A stretch of 64,000 nucleotides of DNA from Rhipicephalus microplus (lineage: Eukaryota > Arthropoda > Arachnida > Ixodida > Ixodidae), in the NCBI RefSeq assembly GCF_043290135.1, contig NC_134705.1:96613239-96677238 (forward strand). The letters run 5' to 3'. The position numbers and the translations under genes are program-made. The notes beneath the pieces are model-generated. The model made no database searches, was not told the DNA's origin, and was given only the letters and a program-made list of their open reading frames with translations. Shown here piece after piece: positions 1 to 11,880 of this stretch (its first letter is position 1; each line of letters starts with the position of its first letter).

Positions 1-479
1 TGGTTATAACGAAGTAAGTAAAGAATAGTCTTGCAATAGCTATTGCTTTAGGAAAACAGTTAAACCCTTTTATAAAAGGCATGCTCCGGGCAGCAATTCT
101 TGTCTTTTATGTAAGATGTCTCTTATAAGCTAGGTACTTCATAAGCATATTCTTATCAACTCGTACCTAACTGTAGGCACACTGGTGTTTTTTATGCCCA
201 TTTGTCTGTTATATGAGTATCTCTAATAAAGAGGTTTGACTGTATACCTTTATAACGTATTTTCACATATAACAAACTTACGAAGTGCAAGATGCAACTC
301 CGTTGTAATGAGGTTTGAGTGCAACTGCAGATAGGCGTTGTAACGGTGGCATCCCTTATTAGCTGTGGCAGCCAGAAGTAAGTGAACTGTTTGTAATCAA
401 GTAACAAAGGGCTTGATTAGCAAACGCCTTTTTTTTTTGTGCCTAACATGTTGGAACTCTCACTCCTCTTCTTCTGAAG
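1..479. other. Intron or flanking DNA before the first visible exon
   Basis: No exon can be supported here. The sequence is AT-rich. At about 215-245 there is a stretch ending in AAAGAGGTTTGACTGTATA that matches the inverted end of the Tigger element at 9155-14512 (its right end reads AAAGAGGTTTGACTGTA), so it is probably the end of a decayed relative. The first 50 bases loosely resemble 63745-63795 and may be another MITE remnant. Confidence 0.4.
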
Positions 480-554
480 GACTTCTCGTGCGAAGTGGTC
501 TACTATGGTGCAGGCAAGAACATGGTTATGAGCATGGACGTCTGTGGCCCTCTG
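480..554 (+). CDS. ZNF106: ZNF106-like gene, exon encoding part of the last WD40 blade
   Basis: This is a 25-codon internal exon with phase-0 ends. It is preceded by a polypyrimidine tract and AG at 478-479 and followed by the donor GTGAGT. The peptide contains YYGAGKNMVMSMDV, which has the spacing of a WD40 strand pair. Human ZNF106 has, from memory, a very similar stretch just before its two C-terminal zinc fingers. In vertebrates ZNF106 is an RNA-binding nuclear protein with a WD40 propeller near its C-terminus. Upstream exons lie outside the window. The call rests on the combined order of four exons, since 25 residues alone would be weak evidence. Another WD40 plus C2H2 protein is the main alternative. 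Confidence 0.72.
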
Positions 555-2028
555 GTGAGTGTGTTTGTATAAATAAATGCTGCTGGCCACATTGACAATT
601 GTTGCACCTAACTGCCTGGAATGCAGCTGTAGTTGAAGCATAACGATACTAGTCTTAACTATTTAGCATCGATGTAATAATGAGTAGCAGCCACTTGGTG
701 AACTTTTGTGTTATTTTATTTATTCATTTACTTGTTTATTTACAACATGCTGCAGATAAAAGTCCAAGCATGAAAAGATAAACAAAAACTAATTAGCAAA
801 ATAAGTTCAATAAAACAAGCATGGTGAAGTGATAGGACTCTGTATAGCAAATGAATAGCTGAATGACGGAGAGATTGCAGAGCATAATTAGGCAAACTTA
901 TCAATGTGAGGCATTCACAATAAGCTTGTTTTGTATGTTTTCTAACATAAGGACATAAAGCCATCAAAGTCAGGAAAGTTATTCACTCGAAATGCGGCAA
1001 GAGGGCATGTGTATCATTCACTGATGGCCTGAAAAAAACAGTTTATGAACATACTATTACTTGCAAAGTAAAGCATGTGTATGCCTCGCTTGTCTAAAAT
1101 TTCAGTGCCTTGAGTAAGTTCCTGGAGTAAAATTTCCGAGAATAAATTTTGCAGTGAAACAAACTGCTCACTAAAATGTTCCCAATGCCGCATAAGTAGT
1201 TTTAACAATTACGGCAGAGTCCTGGATGTTTGCAAGGAAACAAAAAAAAAAAAAGCTCTGCAGACAAAACAATAACCACAATCAACGAAATCACAAGTAT
1301 TCCACGCACACTTTAAAGCATGTGCATGCCCTGTGCACATGGAGTTTTAATGAAAACTTTTGCTTTTTGTGGTCACTGCAGCTGCTCCCAAAATTTTGTA
1401 ACGGTGTAATAATGGATGACAACCAGTTGACTCTGAATGCAAGAGTGAACATGGTGTTAGGTACAATACTACATGTGCCACACATGTCTGAACTTCCGAA
1501 ATGGAGAGAGGGGAAACACGAGTGCTCAGTGTTCCAAGACGGTCTCAAGTCAGGTCAAGTTTATTGAAACAGCCACGGTTTGGTTTCATTGTAATGACAT
1601 TAAAGCAGGAGGCCCCTTGGCTTTGGAAAGACTGCTTCCTTCTGTGCGTAAGATTCCCGTGCTGTTTAGGTATGGCAGTGGGGCTTATTGAAAGAAATAT
1701 AATGCATTCATAGAAATGCAGAGAGCTGTATTGGTTTGAAAAAGACAGGCCGTACAAACATGGACTGAAGAAGGAAGTAAGGACCATGAACACCTACTAA
1801 CAACTGAAGGTGCGCTCGAACGGCGGAAAAATTAAGTTTTCGTGCCTTCTCTTTCATCATTCGTCCATGTTTGTACGACCTGTCTTTTTCAGGATGGATA
1901 ACACTTTCAGCTTGACGTGAACATTCGCGACCTGCGTGGCTGCTCTGTTGTGCACTTCTTTGTAATGTGTTTTATGCCTGGATGTGTGACGCAGCTTGCT
2001 TGTTCTTGCTTTCTTGCGGCAACTGCAG
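555..2028 (+). other. Intron 1 of the visible ZNF106-like gene
   Basis: This 1.47-kb intron runs from the GTGAGT donor to an acceptor TTGCGGCAACTGCAG. It contains only short homopolymers, such as an A-rich run near 1240. I see no gene or repeat boundary in it. Confidence 0.6.
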
Positions 2029-2100
2029 ATTGCCACTGGCAACCGCAAGGGCAAGATTGAGGTGATCAAGTTTGACAAGTCAAGCCTACAGACTTGTGAG
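2029..2100 (+). CDS. ZNF106: ZNF106-like gene, exon ending the WD40 propeller and starting finger 1
   Basis: This is a 24-codon phase-0 exon with acceptor CTGCAG and donor GTAAAGT. It encodes IATGNRKGKIEVIKF, a typical closing WD40 strand, then ...LQTCE. That cysteine is the first zinc ligand of a C2H2 finger which is completed in the next exon (C-x4-C across the junction). The finger begins directly after the last blade, the same geometry as ZNF106, and this is the strongest reason for the assignment. The reading frame continues unbroken from exon 480-554. Confidence 0.75.
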
Positions 2101-3616
2101 GTAAAGTAGAGCGTACCATTAGGAAATTAAATGGGAAACAGCCTCATAAAAGGATTGCTTAGGTTTGTTGGTGGGCTGGTTGGTTCTGATTGATAGTAAT
2201 TAAATATAAGCACATAAAAGCTTCAGATTGTGACACACACCACACACACAATGTGCGTAATGTGTATAAAAGTGGGTGTGTCAGAAAGAAAGATATATTC
2301 AGAAAAATTATCATGTAGTCAGTTCTGTGCTGAGCCTATGAGATTATAGTACCAGTATATAGTTTGACAAACCCATTCTGTGATCTCTGTATCTTCCACT
2401 AATAACATTGACTGTGCTGCCCTGCTACCAGGCATGAGCGTGTGGGCTCAAATTCCCAGCCATGGCAGCCTCTTTCATTTGGGTGGAAATAATATACGAT
2501 TGCACTTTAAGGGGGGTCTCTCGAACACTGTAGTAGAGTGCTTATCTGAGTATTATCTGAGCAGTTAGGCAACAACTGAAGTGACAGACATGGCATTAAT
2601 GGAACGATAGGAAATCAAACACTAGCTTTGTTTCTTGCCATCATTTTTGTCCTCAACTTTGCTAAATGGTTGCACGCGAACGAAGGGAGAAAAAAAAAAG
2701 GACGGAGTAGACAGAGAACACTGGCAAAAGCAGTGTTCTTTCTGCCTACTTTGTCCTTTTTTTCTATGTTCATACGCTGAGAAAGCTTGATTTATTTATT
2801 TTTTTTTGCAGTCGTTTTATGTGAGAGGGGGAGGGGATGGGATGTAAAAGTTCACAAATCAAGCTTTGTATTTGTGCAGTTCATCTCTGCACCAACAGGG
2901 ACCACGACTTAGCCAGCCACTTTAGTTACCTTGTTTGGCTCAAATACCAAAGAGTCAATCAGATCAATCACATGAGGGTTGTCACATCATGTGTTTCATC
3001 CCAGAGCCAGGAAAGGCTAGAAGCTTGAAAGTTGCACGGCCGTTATTCTTAGGGATGCTTATATTTATTGAGAATGTTATAAAAAACTATGCACTTTGTG
3101 CTTGGTACCTAATTAATCTATTAATGATCAAAAGGACGTTAGGTGCCAGCTATCTGGGATTGTACACAGTACTCAAAACAGGACCAGAGTTCCTTAAAGG
3201 GACACTAAAGGCAACTATTCAGTCAACTTTAATTGATTAAAAGGTGGTCCAGAAACCTCGTAGTGGTCCTTTTGTGTCAAGGAAGGGCTTATTTTAGTGG
3301 TCCAAATAGGGTTAGTTCAATTAGCTGTCCAAATCGGGTTATCGCACTTCAAATTACCCGCCTCAAAAAACGGAACGTGATCATCACTGTTGCCATGCGC
3401 AATGTTGCCTGGCTTTACTACGTGATCGCCGAAACTAGTAGACGGAACGAAAGCAGCGAAGCCACAGCAGCAACATTGACCATCGATCAATTTCCTGCTA
3501 TTGGCTCCAAGACAGCAGGCGTATTTTGGTTCAACTGAGCCCCGCTAGTTGGCCTGACCTGTCCAATTTAACCAAATAAAAGTTGAATTTTCGAACCGCT
3601 CCCGCCATTCCCCATA

Positions 3617-5740
3617 CAGTAAAAGCTCGTTAACTCAAATCTCACAGGACCGGAGAAAGTGTCCGAGTTAACCGAATTCTGAATTATCGAATGGACCATG
3701 AAAACAAAGGGAAAACGTACACGGCACAGACAAACCTTTATTTCTGAAAAAAGTACGTTATTTTTGCCTGCTTCACCATCGGAATTTCTGACAGAACGAT
3801 CAGGTGGTGGTGAGCATGTTCACTGTCACGAGAACAAACGCAGAACTCCTTGAGGACAGCGAGGGCTTCGGCGGCCCCCTGCACGGTGTGGTGACGTCGC
3901 ATCGGCTCATCCTGGCCGTCATCATCGGAACAGTGATCTTGGTCCTCCTCAAGCACTTCCAATAATATATCGTCAGTCAGCGGACCAGCAGCAGCAACAT
4001 GATAGTCTATAGCGATGTAGTCTAAAATCTGGACCCACTAGGAAGAAGAGAGTCAAAACGCGTGTCATTCACCTCGTCGTCCATATTTTCAGTGGCCTCT
4101 GGAGGAATATTCGAGTCGTCAGGGCGGACAAAGCCGCTGTGCCGGAAAGAATTGCAGTGACCACGGGCGGCGTTTGCTCCAGACATAAGCCAAAATGTGA
4201 ATTGCTGTCAGGAGAGTCATGTCATATTCTCACCCTGCTTCCTTACTCAGCAGGATCCGTTCGAGCACATGCTTTCTGTACCTGCTTTTTACATGCTGAA
4301 TTATCCCTTGATCCAGTGGTTGCAGAGCAGCCGGCGTGTTAGCAGGTAGAAATACAAGTTCGATGCACTCCAGCCCTGTCACTCTGGTATGAGCACTGCA
4401 GTTGTCAACTAGAAGTAAAACCTTGCGCTTGTTAGCGGAGAAGCAGCGGTCGAGTTGGCGCAGCCAAGCTTGGAAAATATGCGAAGTCACCCGGGCCTTT
4501 CTGTTGGCGCGGTATTGCACAAAAAAGTGGTGAATGTTCTTAAAACACCTTGGGTTACGTGCCTTCCCGATGACTAGCAGTGGCAGGCGCTCGGTGCTTG
4601 ATATATTTGAAGCGAGAAGCACAGTGATCCTTTCTTTGCTTCTCTTCCCTCCAATGCATGGGTCGCCCTTGAACGTGATCGTTTTGTCCGGCAAGGCTTT
4701 AAAAAAGAGAGCCGTTTCATCGACATTGAAGGTGTTGGCAGGCTCATAACGAGCCAGGTACTGGGGAAGCTCAGTTGTCTTCCAGTCAGCAATACGCCGT
4801 TCATTCACTGCTGCTTTTTCCCCGCACACGTTTCAAAAGACCAACCTGTGCCTTTCTCTAAAGAGGGCAAACCAGCCTTCAGACGCACTGAAAAATTCGA
4901 TGTTCATTCTCAGTGCGTACCTTTCAGCTCGCTGACAGATCAACGGTTCACTCAAGGGAAGCTGGCTGTTCCGCATGTCTGTTATCCACCCCAGCAGTGC
5001 ATCTTCCAGCTTCAGGTGTGCTGAAACGACCTTAGTCTTTAGTCGTTTTCGTTTTCTGGTGAAATTGCTGCTGTCAAACACCTCGAACATTTTTTCTTTG
5101 TTCTTCACGTAGTCGCTTAAGGTGCTTCTCTTAACATCGTACTTTTTCATTGTCTCTTGTCGAGAAACACCTGTGTTCACGTCTTTCAATATCATAACCT
5201 TTTTTTTTTTAAGATCATTTGCTGGCTGCTCTGGCCGCTTAACTCCAGTGACGGTCGCCATGAAGCGCGACGGCGGCGGCAACGCGCACAAACAGAGCCG
5301 CAACACACGAAGTCACAACACAAAGAACCAAGACACGAAGTACACCAATAGGCATAGCATGGGCGTAGCGAGCAGCTGTTAGTAGACACCGGATGCGCCG
5401 GTGGCCCAAGCGCTTCCGCCGGGTAGTGACCAGCGCCACCTAGCCACTTCCCTCCATGCACAATCATCATGGTCATATTCTGCTGCAGTTCGCTTTGTTT
5501 CAGTTTCTCCAAAACTTCGGTTCTGCCATCGGTTACGGCAAACGGTGCTTGAGCTTCCAAGCCGCTGAGATCGTGCGACTCTGGAGTCCCCATAGCCCTC
5601 TCCGAAGTTGTCCGAGATAACCGGTGCGCGGCTGAATCCCTCCGAATTAATGAGCATTTGACCTCATTGAAATATACCGTTTTGCCGGGACCGCGCCGCG
5701 AGTCCGAGTTAACGAAGTCCGGATAAACGAGCTTTTACAT
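3617..5740 (-). mobile_element. Tigger/pogo-type DNA transposon 1
   Basis: The ends are CAGTAAAAGCTCGTTAACTC on the left and the inverse of GAGCTTTTACAT on the right, flanked by TA at 3615-3616 and 5741-5742. The insertion site is confirmed by the second MITE copy, which reads straight through this point (CCCCACTGTAACGTC at 22361-22375, against CCCCATA...TAGTAACGTC here). The element encodes a broken transposase on the minus strand. Confidence 0.85.
3738..5306 (-). pseudogene. Tigger-type transposase, broken by in-frame stops
   Basis: The most likely start is the ATG at 5261 (MATVTGVKRPEQ). An N-terminal CENP-B-like helix-turn-helix (QETMKKYDVKRSTLSDYVKN) and a second CENPB-type DNA-binding domain (LISQR-like region, FFSASEGWFALFRERH) come first. 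An in-frame TGA stop at 4833-4835 then interrupts. The DDE domain at 4230-4829 keeps NVDETALFF, LLLVDNCSAH and LQPLDQGI, the three aspartate blocks of pogo transposases. A further stop follows at 4230-4232. The acidic C-terminal tail survives at 3738-3962, with more stops between. All parts are in one frame, so decay here is by substitution. The protein is not producible as it stands. Confidence 0.9.
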
Positions 5741-6304
5741 TAGTAACGTCTGGCGTTTTTTTTTTTTTCATAAATAGAAACAAACCAGCATCATTTTATT
5801 ACGTCTCTTGATGCACGGAAGGTTCTTTATTCAATGCAGCTAGATCAATTACTCATGATTAATAGTAGGCGGTTCGTCTAACATCATCGGGATATGTTGA
5901 GAATATCTTACTGCAGTGCATGTATTCTTGTGCATTCATCTTAATTTCTCGATAAGTAGGGCACTGCTGTTGATAACATTGTCTGTTTAGATGTTGTCAG
6001 GCATTGAGCTTTCACTCTGATGTAAATTGTTATTTAACTTAGATGTCTCTTTAAGAACAACCCTATGACTGGCATGTTTAAGGGCAATTATGACATGCCA
6101 CACATTCATATAGTGGCTTGCATGTAAAATTGCTTGACCTAGTTTCTTATTTTATGACACTCTAGACTTATTGTCATTGTTTATAAGGAGTACCTTTTTG
6201 TACCCGATTCGTTAGGCATAACTGCAACTTCGGTGTACATGATACACAGAATTCTCATGAGAGTAAGTTCTCATTGACAAGTGCTTGGGCTCTTTTTCTC
6301 TCAG

Positions 6305-6451
6305 ATTCGTTCGTGCAACCTAAAGTTTGCGCGGGAGGAAGACTTGTTGCACCACCTGAAGCGCGAGCACATCGGCCTCGGCGCAAAGGGTGCCATGACG
6401 TGTCCGTGGAACCATTGCCAGATGACCTTTTCGGGACCCAACTGCAACAAG
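6305..6451 (+). CDS. ZNF106: ZNF106-like gene, exon with finger 1 and the start of finger 2
   Basis: This is a 49-codon phase-0 exon between TTTCTCTCAG and the donor GTGTGTG. Residues C (position 4 of the exon) and HHLKREH finish the finger begun in exon 2029-2100 (C-x4-C-x12-H-x4-H). A glycine-rich linker follows, then CPWNHC opens the second finger, again C-x4-C. Two tandem fingers with C-x4-C spacing at the end of a WD40 protein match what I recall of the ZNF106 C-terminus. In that family the region is thought to contact RNA or protein partners; this is not shown by the sequence. Confidence 0.78.
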
Positions 6452-8596
6452 GTGTGTGCGCAGTGCAACCATTTGGATGGAAAGTGTATGCAAATCTGTG
6501 TACGCGATAGCACTCCTCGTGTGCTGGTAACCTCTGAAGAGGCCTTTGGCATGATTCACCAAGAATTAGCGGTTTTCAGCGAAAAATAGAAGTAATGGAT
6601 GTGTTCTGCCTTTAGTATACAAACTATGGAACGTAAGAAAATATTTCACTGCAGAGTTAGTCATAGAAGTCGGCTATGAGCCTTGCCCCCCGCCGGCGAG
6701 CGCTATTTTTCCAGGGCACGTGTGACTTGAGTCGTCGTCTCGTATCAAAGTTTCTGCTGTGCGAACCACTCGGTTTCGTGGCTGAGCTGGACCAATAAAT
6801 AGTTTGACTACATGCGCAGCTGAGCACGAAACGAAATCATTAGCCAGACTGCAAACACTCGCACAGCAAGCAGCTTGCTAAATCACAGCTCGCGAGTGCG
6901 CCAGTGTCGCCCGACTCTCAGGCCACTGGGGTAGTGATAAAAATTTTTGACTAAAAGCTAGAGGCTGCAGAAAACTAAATTTTTTTTCTGCTTGGTTGTG
7001 AAGGCACATGAATTAACCCTCATAACACAAATTTTAATTGAAAATTGGCTATCGGGGCCCCTTTAACAGAGAGAAAAAAAGCTGGCTCAGCCCCTCTCCT
7101 ATACAGCGTGTCTTCTTTATTTACTTTTTTCTGTATTTACAATCATTTATAGTGCAGTAGTTAAACACATTTCCCTTCAGTTTGAAAAAAAAAAAGGCAT
7201 TTCGGTTACAAAGAAACTGTGTTCCAAGAAATGTGCAGTGGTATTCTCTTTCTCCCATTCTGTTCTTTCTTGTACCACATTCATTGCAACCAGTGGCCAA
7301 CTCCTGGAACGGGCCTACCATGGTAACTTAGCAGCTATGGCATTGTGGAGTTAGTTTCTTTTTCACAGCTCCGATAATTTAGAGGTATGAAATGTAGAAA
7401 TGCCCACATTTGAAGATATGCGGGCTTATTCGAACACCCAGGCAGACAAAATTAATGTCGTGTCGATCAACTACCGCTTGAGTTGTAATCGTATTATGGT
7501 TTCGCCACATAAACTATGTAATCGAATATAAGTATGTTCAAGAACAGACTCGCTGTCTAGATTTCACAGTTGTGTCCCCACCCGCGCCAACAAGAGCTCT
7601 CACTGAGTGGGGCCGCGTCCTCGGACTCCTGTGGCCGCGTCCTCGGACTCCTGTGGCCGTGTCCATCTTTCCTATCTTCTCCTTGCTTCTTGATGTCGCT
7701 GTCCCTGCGCCACGCTCTCTCCTTCCCCCTCTCTATCTCTATACCTTTTAATGCTCTCCTTTTAATCCCTCCTTACCCCCATCCCTCGTGAGCTACTGTT
7801 GAGGTGTCGCACTCTGATGCGGACAATTACAAGGCTCATTTTTATCTTCTTTTCTCTTCTAAGAATTGCATAAGAAAAAGTTTCGTTGTTTACGCTACTG
7901 ATTAAACCAGAAAAAAAAAGTTGTTGCAAATTCATTATTTACATCAACTAGTAATAAAACGGAAAAGAGATTAAGAGAACTGTTTTACATTAAAATCTTG
8001 TTGATAGAAGTATGCATGGTGATACGTTTTTTTGGATGATTGATATATTACTTCTTTTGCCTGATTAATGCCCCAAGTAAACAATGCATGTTATTTACAT
8101 ATGATTAACTCAATGGCATTTTCTTCTAAAATTGGATAGTGTCAAATGCAGAAGTGGGCTTTTACTGGTGGGCTTTTGAAAGTCACAGTGCTACCATGGA
8201 ACATTCCAGCGATTTATAAACGCGGTGCGTACACGGCTGGTTTACATAATGTGTTGCCTCCTGAGAAGTATGATTTTATGTTGGCAAGCCTTTGCTATTG
8301 AAGCATTCGCTAACTGTAGGCCAATACAACCTAGAATAAACACAAGCTCCATCCCAAAAAACAGGAGCACACTTGCTGATGACCCTAGTAAGATAGTTTT
8401 TGCAAAGCAGTTTCCTCTCACAGCCCAACTTCTGCGCTATATCATGTCTATGTTGTGCTCTGCTGTGCATGTCTAAAACTAATGGTTCATAATTCCTGCC
8501 TGAAGTGTGGCCATCTGCAAAGCGGTTAGGTCAGAATCTCTGCGCAAGTGTGTCGGGATCTTCTCGTATTGTAATTAAAACCAGTAACACAAGCAT

Positions 8597-9152
8597 CTAC
8601 GGTAGAACCTCGATTATACGACTTTCAGGGGACTACACAAAACCGTTGTATAATCTGGGCGTCGCATACACTCTGTGCACTGCGACTGGTGCGCCACCAC
8701 GCGACCATCGGAGCAGACAGTTGTTGAGAACCCGAGCAAAACCACACGTGCTCCAAACGCCCGCTAGCATGCAGTTTATTGGATAATTTATTGTATTGTA
8801 AAATAGTAAGTGGATCACAGCTGTTCAACGTATTGAGTGTTTGATTCCCGCTGCCTCTGCCGTCTCGCGTTCTGCTGCTGCATGCTTGAATTGGCAGAGA
8901 CACCACCGCTTCAGGAATGTGATCTCGCACCTTGCAAGTGGGCAGTGTTCTGGCTGCCGTAGAGGTGGTGAGAAAAGAAACGTATGCAAGGCATTTCAAT
9001 TCAGCTCAAGGCTGATGGAACATATTAGTGGACCTTAATAATTAACTTGCCACTTACCCTTCACAGTTTTGGGGAATGGAATGTGAGGCCAGTGAGTGCT
9101 TTGCTGGGTTGATAGCACCATCACTTAAGGGGCAGACTGTAGTGCAATTTGA
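8597..9152. repeat. Remnant of a Tigger/mariner-type element
   Basis: TACGGTAGAACCTCGATTAT at about 8599-8618 has the form of a pogo/Tigger end, and a related end (the inverse of GGAGTTCTACTGTA) occurs near 20198-20212. No matching inverted end was found close by and no transposase motif is readable, so this is at most a degraded, one-ended remnant. Confidence 0.3.
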
Positions 9153-9321
9153 TACACTCAAACCTCGTTAATACGTAGTTCGCCGGGAACGACGTTTAGG
9201 TACACACTAAGTGATCTGCGAATTAACTGTCAGTGCCAGTTTAGAGGCTACTTACCGGTCAAAAAAGATTGCCACAATCCTCACAAACACGCACGCACAC
9301 ACACACGCAGGCACGCAAGCT

Positions 9322-10748
9322 TTATTTAGAGACGAGCAGCAAAAAATCTGTGACCTTCACTTGCCACTGTGGTGGCCTTGCGGCAACGACGGCATCTTCG
9401 AAGTCGGTAAGGCCACGAGCCAGCTGGTCCATTAGGCCATGTTTTTGGGCAAAGGCTCGCATCACAGTTACAGCACGCGCAGCTTCGGATAACGAGAGGC
9501 TGTCGTCCACTTCGACATCGCTCTCCTTCTCACTTTCGCTTAAATCAGGACGAAGTGCGACGGCGGCAACAATGACGCTGTCGGAAAAGTCCGGAGATGT
9601 AACGACGTCTCCGTCCAACATCTCCGTCTCCTTCCACATCTCGGAAAGTGCTGAAGTTCGACTTTTTGACTCCCTCTCTTTTCCACTCGAGCACCTCAAC
9701 AAGGAGGCTTTCGCAGTCTTCGGTGTCCTCACCATCCTCTTTTTCGCCAATGCCTCCTTCTGGATCTTGAACCGTGCTCGCGCGATACAGTTCCGCATCG
9801 TTGCAGATTGTACTTGCATCTATGAGCAGGTGTATAGTACCCAGGAGGTCTATCCTGTACGTTTTGTCGCTCTCCATGGCAATCAACATCCTCCGCAACA
9901 GATTTTTGCGGTGAATCTGCGTGACAGAGCGGATGATACTCTGATCGAGGGGTTGGACGAGCGCTGTCGTGTTGGGCGGCGAAAGCAACAGCCTAATAGC
10001 CGACAGGTTATCCACATTGACATGCACCGACGCATTGTCGAGTACTAACAGTATGCTCCTTTTTTTGGCAGCAAAACGGCAGTCCAGCTGGTGCACGTAC
10101 TTCTCGAACAGCTGTGCTGTCATCCAGGCTTTTTTGTTGTGCTTGTAAACAATGTCGGATGGCAGCCGAGTGCCTTTGAAGCACCGCGAGTTTCCATACT
10201 GCCAATGACTATCAGTGGCAGCTTCTCACTACCAGTCATATTTACGCCGAAAGTGACCGATACGCAATTTTCGGCATGTTTCCCACCACTGCACTTCTCG
10301 TTCTTGAATCCCAATGTCCTGTTTGGAAGCAGGCAATAGAAAAGTGCCGACTCACCATATTGAAAATGTTGGCGGTATCATAGGCTGTCGAGGCTTCCTG
10401 TGAAACGATGTCCTGCCATTCAATAGCGCCTTCTTTGTCTGCTGCAGTAGCCTCACTACAAACAGCTTTCCCCACGATGCCGTAGCGGGCTTTAAACCAT
10501 GACAACCAGCCGTCGCTGCAGGCGAAACCGGGGCAGTTCAGCTGATCTGCAAAAGTTTGTGCTTTTTCGGTTAAAAGAGGTCCGCTAACGAACAGCTTCA
10601 TGCTCCGCGCCTTTTTCAGCCAAAGAAGCAGGGCCTTTTCTACTTCGGGATAAGCAGAGTCTCTGACGCGGCACCTCTTCGAATTGCTGCCTGTGGCGCC
10701 CGTCAACTTTTGGCGAGCGTTCCCAATTCTGCACACATTCGTCAGCAC
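9322..10748 (-). pseudogene. Tigger-type transposase 2, frameshifted
   Basis: Read from 10748 downward, a CENPB-type domain (PEVEKALLLWLKKARSM, CSDGWLSWFKARYG) is followed by a frame change near 10320. A piece with TFGVNMTGSEKLPLIVIG follows, then another frame with SILLVLDNASVHVN and ALVQPLDQSII, the second and third aspartate blocks of the DDE domain. The acidic, serine-rich C-terminal tail continues in a further frame down to 9322. The first aspartate block is blurred by a frameshift near 10360 (after TANIFNM). At least three frameshifts make this a dead gene. Family membership is clear; subfamily is not. Confidence 0.85.
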
Positions 10749-11880
10749 CTAGTTCTTTTCGCCGGCTACCGCAGATTTCTTGGCCCCATTTTCATTAGTG
10801 CGAATGATTTCAAGTTTTTCTTTTACCCTCATGACGTGGTACTTCGGCATAATATGACGTGTGCAAATTCAATGGCACCCCTCGTGCACAACACAAGAAA
10901 AAAAAAAAGCGACACACCGCATAAGAAGAACCTATGTAACGCAACACCACCACACAGCCGAGACGACCAACATTGCGGAAAAGTGAGGACTAAAAACCGA
11001 ATAAAGAAACGGGTTCAGCCTGGCTCCGCGCTGTTGAGCCATTAATAATACGTACTTTGCTTGGATTGGAAAGCGACAGCAAATTCGCACCCCCTACTGA
11101 GAGCAGCGACCGAGAGTTTCTGGGTTACCAAAAATCGATCTTGAAGGCCCTGCTTTTGCACAATGCGATCGTTAACAGCCGTACGCGCAGAAAATATGTC
11201 AATGTGGCCATGTTTTGACGTCACTATCGCTGGCTGTTGTAGTCCCATCGTCACAGCTAGTGTATCGAACATGTGTGCGCACAAAAATTTTGCCGATATC
11301 TGCCTGTGCATGAATGAAAGAGAAGGAAAATAGTACGTACTAACCGTATGTAACACCACAAGCGACTACGGCTTAAGGGGGCACACAGGTCTTTAAAGCT
11401 GAAAAATTGCCCAAAAACGCATTTTTTTTTAGATGTCATTTTTGAAATCTACAGGTATTTTTCTATTAGTTTGCTCAGTTTTTCCTCCGAAAAGTTGGTA
11501 CTTGAACAGTAACAGCTACTTATAAAAGCCGTACGGGCCCGATTTGGCGAGATTCTGACGCCAAAATAGCAATTTTTCAATAATTCTCCGCAGCTGCGCC
11601 ACGGGCAGTATCGCAGTGATCTAGGTCTCATTTGAAAGCGCGGTCTTCGGTCTTCAATTTCCCGCCACTCTGGCTCCTGTTCGCTCATTGGTAGAGTAGA
11701 AAACACGCGCCAAAAAAAGCAAAAATACGCGTTCCTATTCGCCGGCGAGCGCACGTGACTAAACAGCGCAACGCGATTGGCCGCAAGCGGCGTGTGTCGT
11801 CTGCTTCGCGCCGTCGGCGGCGCAGTCAGGCGCCATATTGCTCGGACTGAGAACGACGGATTAGCCAAGGATCGCGCGCG

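Larger units (their letters stand above)
3198..6050. repeat. TTAA-flanked MITE, copy 1, interrupted by a Tigger element
   Basis: The left end reads AGGGACACTAAAGGC and the right end, reverse-complemented, reads AGAGACATCTAAG, giving inverted ends of about 13 bp. Perfect TTAA duplications lie at 3194-3197 and 6051-6054. Without the 2.1-kb Tigger insert the element is about 730 bp. A second copy at 21996-24524 aligns with both halves. TTAA duplication and AGGG ends fit non-autonomous piggyBac or Kolobok elements. No coding capacity is seen in the MITE itself. Confidence 0.75.
2101..6304 (+). other. Intron 2 of the ZNF106-like gene, filled by a nested transposon pair
   Basis: This 4.2-kb intron is mostly a TTAA-flanked MITE (3198-6050) that contains a Tigger element. 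The parts before 3194 and after 6054 show no recognisable gene. There is a CA repeat near 2233-2250. An imperfect palindrome at about 2700-2765 (ACAGAGAACACTGGCAAAAG / AGTGTTCTTTCTGCC) could be a short foldback. Confidence 0.55.

Noticed and set aside
3233..3538. Plus-strand frame of about 100 codons
   Set aside because: It lies within the TTAA MITE; the second MITE copy does not preserve the frame.
9269..10048. Plus-strand frame of 259 codons
   Set aside because: It is the antisense of the Tigger transposase tail; the minus-strand frames carry the recognisable DDE motifs.
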